NCBI GenBank assembly: GCA_034509425.1 | Contig: JAVTVJ010001131.1 | Location: 62,001 to 126,000, forward strand | From: Eopsaltria australis | Taxonomy: Eukaryota; Chordata; Aves; Passeriformes; Petroicidae | Direction of reading: 5' to 3' | Length of the DNA stretch: 64,000 bases | Shown: piece after piece, positions 50,433-64,000 of the stretch | Layout: the number at the start of each line of letters is the position of its first letter | Position numbering within the stretch: position 1 is the stretch's first letter | Notes under the pieces: model-generated | Database searches by the model: none | Seen by the model: the letters and a program-made list of their open reading frames with translations, nothing else | What the model was told of the DNA's origin: nothing | Made by a program: the position numbers and the translations under genes

Positions 50433-51201
50433 TGATGTAATGTATCCAACAGACTTGCATTTCTACCCATGCCTCTACAGGAACCCATGTGAAACCGCAA
50501 TTCTCACAGACAGGACATACTTCAAAACTAGGCAGACAAGTTGTACGAGTCTGGACAGAAATCCCTTATCTGCCTCACGACCATCTACAGAAGCAGAGGC
50601 TGAAAACCCAGACACCCTAAAAGGGGAAAAAGGACTTTTGCACAATGAAGTCCGGCCAGATCCTGGTGGGGTGCCTGCCAGGCACAGAGGTGTGCTGCAG
50701 AGGTGTGCTGACACGCCTGTGAAACTGTGCCGCCTGGCTAACGGGGTGGAAAGGACTGCACAAGGACTATATGTTTTGTACAGCTGCACCTGCACCCTGA
50801 AACAATGAGCCTTACTCCCCCACCTGCTGGCCATTTGCCCCTCGTCTCTGGAAGGATTGCCTCATCTCTTGGTTACGTGCCCCTTGCTTTCGAAAAGACT
50901 ATAAAGAGACTCTCAAAAAGTACCCCTACGAGATCTCCCTACGGACGAGACGGAATCCATCGGAGCCGGCCAAGAGGACTTCCTCGTGCCGTGGTAGCTA
51001 TTAACCCCTTTATTAACCCCTCTCTCTCAACCCTATCTCTGTCTCTCTCTCTCCTCTATCGCATAATCGTGTTGTTGGCACTCAATAAAGGTGCTTTTGA
51101 TTTTGATTAAAGCAAAAATACTTGCCCCTGTTTTCTTTTGCACTCTGAGATTCAAAGTAACGAACCATCACGACACCCGCTTCTGCTAGCGGATTGTGAC
51201 A
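50433..51201 (+). mobile_element. Solo LTR, about 769 bp, beside the ZFR 3' end
   Basis: It runs TGATGTAATG to GGATTGTGACA with GAAGT and CAAGT flanks (one mismatch). TATAAAG near 50901-50907 and AATAAA near 51084-51089 are about 180 bases apart, giving plus orientation, so it is convergent with ZFR. Confidence 0.68.
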
Positions 51202-51364
51202 CAAGTCAAAGCTTGAAAATACTTCAAAACAAAACAGGTCTCATTTTACTAAATTGTTCCTCTAAAGTGAGCACTGAGGGGAAAGTTCTTGCTGTGTACA
51301 TTTCTTTTTTGTGTATTATGACTATAGCATCTGGCACTCTGAGATTTAACACACAGCATTGCTG

Positions 51365-53864
51365 AATAAGAAAGGCAAACACTTTATTAGTGAACCACTA
51401 GCAGTATCAAAACATAGGGTATTAAAATGGTTAATTGTTTGCAAATTGATTCCTTGGTCTTAGCTATATCTTCCTAAGCACACAATGTAATATTTAAAAA
51501 CAAAGCTCACACTGTACTTTTTAAAACCTTGTTTTTCCATTATTCTTAGCTTAACAAGAGTCAGAAGTCACATAGTTAAAATAGCCCATTAAAATGAGCA
51601 GGTAAAACAGAAATAAACTGCAAATTCATTCTTTACCACACAGCACAAAAATCATTGTCACAGCTTCATATTTAATGTGGAATCACTTTAAGTATACAAT
51701 AGTTCAAAAGATCCAAAAACTGGTTAAGAGTTAAAAGTCAGTTGAACAAAAACACAGGAGATCCAAAATACATCTTTGACCTTTTTAATCCTAAATTTTA
51801 GCGTCAATCACATGCCCAAAAAAACATGTTTGTTTTATGGAGAAAGAAACTTTGGTATGGAGTTGAACTAGCTGCATGAATAGCACCCGTAGCTTTCAAA
51901 ATAAACAGTAATGGCTAATTAGACACCATGGCAGCAGGATATCCCTTTTAAAAAACCAACCAACCAAAAAAACCCAAACAACCAAAAACCACCAACTAAG
52001 AACAAGCACATGCTTGGAGCCACACATCAAGGCTAGACAAAAGAAACTAGCATAATCCTTTTTTAAAGTAATTTTAAAGCATGCATTAATTATTGTATTT
52101 CTGATGCTGAAATTGGTAAGAAAACTTTCCTACAATGAGAAAGCCTTCCTTTTATTTGCTAACTACTAATAACCACTCCTTTTAAAACTGCACTCTAATT
52201 TTTGAAGAATACTATTAATATATTTCCTTAAGATTCTCTCTATTTTTCTAAAATACTGTATATTTCTATTTCACAGGCCCATGCTGTTAATAGTAAGCAT
52301 TGCAAAGAAAAACACCCCCCCTACTCCAAGAGGTATTTATTAAAAAGGTCAAAGATAAATTTGACCTCAAAATGCAACAAAAAGGTTTTTTAATTATACC
52401 AGAAATAACAAATGATCTTAGTAATGCGTGATACACTCCTACAGCCATCAATAGTTACCAGAATGTTAGTCTATGTTTATCTGTGAGTTTTATGGGTTTG
52501 CAACAAAGCATAATGCACACTGAACAGAATGAGGGAAACTTCAGTTTCAAGTGTATAATGAATTTTAGTAATTTAATACATTTTAGCTTTTAGTTGCATA
52601 TTCCACAGTAATGCTGTGACAACAAACCACACCTGTGTACCAGAGCATACATCAACAGTATGGTCTAACATTACTACACCACTGCTTATACTTAGCTTTT
52701 TAAGAGACACAAGCATACATCAAATAACTTTCTGGGTTATTTTTTTTCCTTTGATAATGTTAACTTTCTCAGTAATACTTCACTTTTTAAAATTTTAATT
52801 ATTGAAAAAAAATCACTGAGAGTTTATACAGAAATAGCTATAAAGGAATACCCTTACAGGCACTGATATTACAAATGTTTATTTTAAGGGCTGAGAGGCA
52901 TTAATATTAACAAAGTAGACTGAAAAGAATTACTAACTTTGTCTAAATGGGAAATGCCTGCTTCTGCTTGGATGTTGAAAAAGGAAATTCAGAAAGTTAT
53001 ATTTTGACCTTGCTATGTCACAAAGTCAATTATAGAAAGACCTACGCATTTAACCTAAAATGATAGTTTTTAAAGCCCTTATATTAAAAAAACCCAAAAC
53101 ATCATGCAAAACTTTGATCAGTTATGCAGCTGCTTTAAAACTGTTGCAAGACCATACTGTATATTTTAGCTTTTATACTGCTAATACACAACTAACAACA
53201 AAGTTGATTAGATTAACAAAAATTTGTCTTAATTACACCTTTATATCACACTAAAGAGACAAACGCCACAAGATTGGCAAAAACCATTTAATTCTGAGCA
53301 CTCAAATGGCAGGATAATTGTGTTGCAACCCCTTCACATTTAGGAAAACAAAAGCAAAAACATAATCCTACAGTCGTACTTTACAAAATCAAGTTCTGTA
53401 AAATATTAATTGAGAGGGCAACAATTTATGCTAACACCATGTAACTTATACAACTAGTATCAAAGGCAAACAAAAAAACCTAAATAAAAAAAAATAATCA
53501 AAATACACATAGGAACAGAAGCACAAATGCTGCATTAAATACAGTCAAGATAAAACAATGCACAAGAGAGAGAGACGGAGACTAAAGTTAGCAACACATT
53601 TAAAGAAAATGTAATGAGGAAAAAACTTAACACTATTTTCTCCAATGACAGTTTCCATTTGCAGTCTTTCCATCCATAATCTGTCTGATACAGTATATCA
53701 TTAAAATATTCAGAATCTCACAGAAGAGCTGTATTTTTCTCTTCCAAATCTAATTACTGAGTTGGTTTTGGATATTTTAAACATACATTATTATGTCCAT
53801 TTAAAAGCAAGGCAGCAAATCGACTTTTTAACACCTACAATCTTAGCACTAATGACAAACATTT
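51365..53864 (-). other. ZFR: Probable ZFR 3'UTR
   Basis: It follows the ZFR stop codon directly. It is AT-rich, free of recognisable transposable elements over 2.5 kb (unlike nearly all neighbouring DNA) and ends at a good poly(A) signal. The extent is inferred; shorter forms using other AATAAA words (for example near 52153 or 52336) are possible. Confidence 0.55.
51383..51388 (-). terminator. ZFR: Candidate ZFR poly(A) signal
   Basis: AATAAA on the minus strand, followed about 30 bases later by a GU-rich stretch (TGTGTGTT), as expected for a cleavage site near 51365. Confidence 0.55.
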
Positions 53865-60793
<6,929 letters not shown>

Positions 60794-61332
60794 CTAAAAT
60801 GGATTGAATTGGCAAAATGCAGTGAGGAATGGGTGTTTGACCATTTAAAGTAGCTTGCATGTCACACATGCCATTTAAAGCTTGAACCCTTGAACAACAA
60901 AGTGAATTGTTCAATAAAAGTCATTCAATTAATATTAGGGCATTAACCCAGTGTGAAGATTATAGAATCATATTAAACTTTAGCTGTCAGGTAATTTTCA
61001 AATGTATTGGAGATTATGCAATACATAGTACTTCTTTCTTTAAGCTAAAACTGGAAAAACATATAACCCCTAAAATTAAATAGCAAAGGAAGAATGGTTG
61101 GACACAGTGCACCAGCACAGAGACCACAAGACAGAAGGAACACTAAAAATCCACTTTAACAAAGTAGAAATATTCACACTTAGTTTCATGAAAATTTTAA
61201 TGGTAACATGCTATTTGGGACCTACTCTTTTTAAGAAAAGCTAAGTATATTAAAAAAAAAAACCACTTAAAAGCACTAGATATTTTGTAATGTTATTTTT
61301 ACCATACCTTAAACTTGAAATGGAAATTATTT
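60794..61332 (-). other. ZFR intron sequence before the solo LTR
   Basis: AT-rich intron; no feature supported. Confidence 0.6.
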
Positions 61333-61337
61333 TGCAT

Positions 61338-62933
61338 TGTCCTGGGTTAGGCAGGAGGGGTCAAAATCTAGGAAGTGATCTATGCTGCAGGAAGGGATAT
61401 AACTTCCTTCCTGGGAGAGAGAGCCAATAATCAGGTAGTTTTAAGGATTGATAGGTAGGTAAACCAATTAAAAAGTTGATTCGCCTTTGGGGAAAAAACC
61501 ACATATAAGCAGAGACCCTCTGAGCCTCTTCCTCTTTTGGCCTGCTGCTGTGTAGAGAGGAGCAGCTCCTGCTTCTCTCCCTGGTAAGGCCCCCCCCACT
61601 CCTTCCAAAGGAGGGGGGGGGGGGGGGGAAGGGAAGTTTATGGCAGCCATGCCGCTGCAGCCAGGAATGGGGGAGGAAACGGCTGGAATTTTCAGCAGAT
61701 ACAGCTCAGCCAGTATGTCAGCTACACGAAACAGGGCCAGGCCCCTGCTCTGGGCCAGGCAAGGACTGGGCCGGACTCCATCCAGCTTGGGCCAGGCCCT
61801 GCCCTGTCACCCCGGGCCCAGATGGCCCCACCAGGCCGAGCCAACTCCACAGAGCCAGGCACAGAGACTCTGAGAGCTTCTGCCATCCAGCTCGGACCTG
61901 TTCAAACAGCTCGGCAAAGAGCACGTGATTGTCACACTGCCGGAGAGAGAGATTAACTCTATCCATGCCTGGACTAAACTTGCAGACACCCATCTTTCCT
62001 TGCACAGAGAGAGGAATGAGTGAGGACATCTACATAAATGCAGCAGAGAGACTTTGCAGTCAGTGAGGAAAGCAGAACTGATACCTACAGGGAGGTGCAT
62101 GAGAAGTGCTTCGAGAGTGAAGCTGAAAACTCTTTTGGAGAACCATGGTTGGGGACTGAGCTAATAAATTCCCTGTAATATATGAAGATATAGCCCAAAG
62201 GGGGGATGTGAGGTTCTAATTGCAGCCAATGAACTGAAATACCTGGGTAAAGAAAAGTAGGTGTTGAAAAAGTACAGCCTGATGAGAAACTAGAACCAAG
62301 AGAGAGGAGAGGCTGTGACCCAGAGCCCTGGTCCCAGGGGGAATGCCAGAGAACCTGAGTTGTCAGGAGAACCTGTGTTACTAAGCACAGAAGAAGGGAT
62401 TTTCTTTGTTGCTGCAATTGAACTGTGCATCCTTAAAAAGGTACCCTGTGGACTGTTCATAACCCACCATAGTGGCTGTGGGAAGGCTACTGGTGTGGGA
62501 GGGATCCACCATTAAGCTGGTCTTTCTTCTGGGCAGCGGCTGATGGTGAGGCAGAAGACCCATAAAAACTGTATTTTTCTTACAGAAAATCCATGGTGTA
62601 AGCAAAAGAGACTTCTCTCCCTTAAATGAACTGGAACAAGAACTATTTCTGAGGTGGTAAACTGACTGGAGGTCGAAGTGTTGTCTTTTGTATGTTGTCA
62701 GGGAGAATGAAATGGAGAGGTGGGGGAAGGAGGGGTGGTCTGAGGAGTTTGTTCTGGTTTTTCTTGGTTTTTTTTCTTTCCCTTTGTCTTAGGTATATTA
62801 ATAAACTTTCTTTATAAAGTTTGAGCCTGCTTTGCCTACTCCTAATCCTCATCTCACAACAAACATCAAGTAATTTGGGTAAGTGTGCTGGCATTTAGCC
62901 ACATACCTGAATAGGCGAACTGAAACCACTACA
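61338..62933 (+). mobile_element. Solo LTR, 1.6 kb family (copy 2), in a ZFR intron
   Basis: It runs TGTCCTGGGTTAGG to GAAACCACTACA with TGCAT on both sides (61333-61337 and 62934-62938). It is the inverted counterpart of 4369-5986. TATA (CATATAAGC, about 61502-61510), donor-like CTGGTAAGG (61581-61589) and AATAAA (about 62807-62812) are all conserved. A long G run (about 61612-61628) replaces a shorter C/G tract of copy 1. It is antisense to ZFR. Confidence 0.94.
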
Positions 62934-63169
62934 TGCATTTAAAAAAATTGACTAAAGGAATGTGAAATGCTCTTCAGTTTTAAGAGTTCCATTACTTTTT
63001 AATATCCTCTCTTACTCATATAAATTCCTCAGCCCATGATATATGTGCTCCAATATCATTCAGGATGCAAGGAAGGATCTGAATAGGGACTGGTTTACTT
63101 ATGATTCAGCAAGAAAAAGAAAAGCCAAAAAAGAAAAAACCAAAGCAGACTATCTGAAAGAAGGGCCAG

Positions 63170-64000
63170 AAGGACAATCTGGGGAACTACAGGCCTGTCA
63201 GCCTGACCTTGGTACCAGAGAATGTCATGGAGCAGATCGTCTTGAGTGCCATCAAGTGGCACATACAAGACAACCAGGGGATCATGCCCAGCCAGCATGG
63301 GTTTAGGAAAGGCAGGCCCTGCTTAAATGACCTTATCTCCCTCTGTGACAGGGTGACCCACTTAGTGGATGAGGGAAAGGCTGGGAATGTTGTCTACCTA
63401 GACCTAGTAAAGCCTTTGACACCATTTCCCACAGCATTTTCCTGGAGAAACTGGCTGCCTATGGCTCAGACAGGTGCACTCTTTCTTGAGTAAAAACCTG
63501 TCTGGACAGCCAGGCCCAGAGAGTTGTGGGGAATGGAGTTACATCCAGATAGCAGTCAGTCACTAGTGGGGTTCCCCAAGGCTCAGTACTGGGGCCAGTT
63601 CTGTTTAATATCTTTATCAATGATGTGGATGAGGGGATTGAGTACACACTCAGTAAGTTTGCAGATGACACCAGGTTGGGTGGGAGTGTTGATCTGCTCG
63701 AGGGTAGGAAGACTGCAGAGGAATCTGGACAGGCTGGATTGATGGGCTGAGGCAAATGGTATGAGGTTAAACAAGGTCAAGTGCCAGGTCCTGCACTTGG
63801 GTCACAACAACCCCACGCAGCACTACAGGATGGGGGGAGAATTAGCTGGAAAGTTGCTTGGCAGAAAAGGACCTGGGAGCAATGGTTGACAGCGGCTGAA
63901 CATGAGCCAGCATGTGCCCAGGTGGCCAAGAAGGCCAATGACATCCTGGACTGTATCAGCAGTAGTGTGGCCAGCAGGACTAGGGAAGTGACTGTCCCTT
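63170..64000 (+). repeat. CR1 LINE, continuing past the window
   Basis: It encodes CR1 reverse transcriptase with frame breaks: the NYRPVSLT-type start (63184-63210), VPENVMEQI, SQHGFRKGRPCLNDL, then [14 protein letters not shown] and [12 protein letters not shown] blocks (63570-63635). The catalytic DFSKAFD motif is damaged (LDLVKPLT). Confidence 0.9.

Noticed and set aside
60794..60914. Upstream extension of the ZFR exon ORF
   Set aside because: A good acceptor (CCATTTTAG) at 60794-60802 and loss of ZFR similarity beyond it show this is intron.

Overview
The window is bird DNA, built almost entirely of retroelements around the 3' end of one host gene. The host gene is ZFR (zinc finger RNA-binding protein). 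Its last five coding exons lie on the minus strand between 53865 and 60793, with intact splice sites and an open frame, followed by a 3'UTR that probably runs to about 51365. ZFR is Z-linked in birds and keeps a W copy in several lineages. Roughly four fifths of the rest is endogenous retrovirus (ERV) and CR1 LINE sequence, which fits a female-specific W chromosome better than a Z. That assignment is inference from context.

Left part (1-15.9 kb). Provirus 1 (1-8808, minus) has class II (betaretrovirus-like) gag, pro and pol, a gammaretrovirus-type env and a tRNA-Phe primer site. A 1.6 kb solo LTR sits between its gag and pro. Provirus 1 itself sits inside the pro gene of an older class III/ERVL-like provirus, ERV A (8809-12205, minus). 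Next come an alpharetrovirus-like solo LTR, a class I provirus remnant with a GC-rich gag and tRNA-Arg primer site (13232-15472), and another 3' LTR.

Middle part (15.9-47.6 kb). Several solo LTRs have exact target site duplications. A young non-autonomous alpharetrovirus-like element (19668-23721) has nearly identical LTRs, a tRNA-Trp primer site and a 6-bp duplication. ERV B (26299-31008, plus; class III-like) abuts a class I pro-pol remnant (31009-35164). Between 35.4 and 47.6 kb there is a nested stack: an ERVL pol fragment split by a solo LTR, a CR1 split by a solo LTR, and ERV C (39473-46253, minus; class III-like) inside an older LTR and itself split by a solo LTR.

Right part (47.6-64 kb). 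More solo LTRs flank the ZFR 3' end. ZFR introns hold a CR1, a second copy of the 1.6 kb LTR and another CR1 that runs off the window.

Two features of the class III-like proviruses stand out. All three have a first gag-position ORF that begins with hydrophobic membrane segments. Both copies that keep the gag-pro junction have an in-frame UAG followed by the same hairpin, which points to stop-codon readthrough. No tRNA, rRNA, CRISPR or bacterial-type features were seen.
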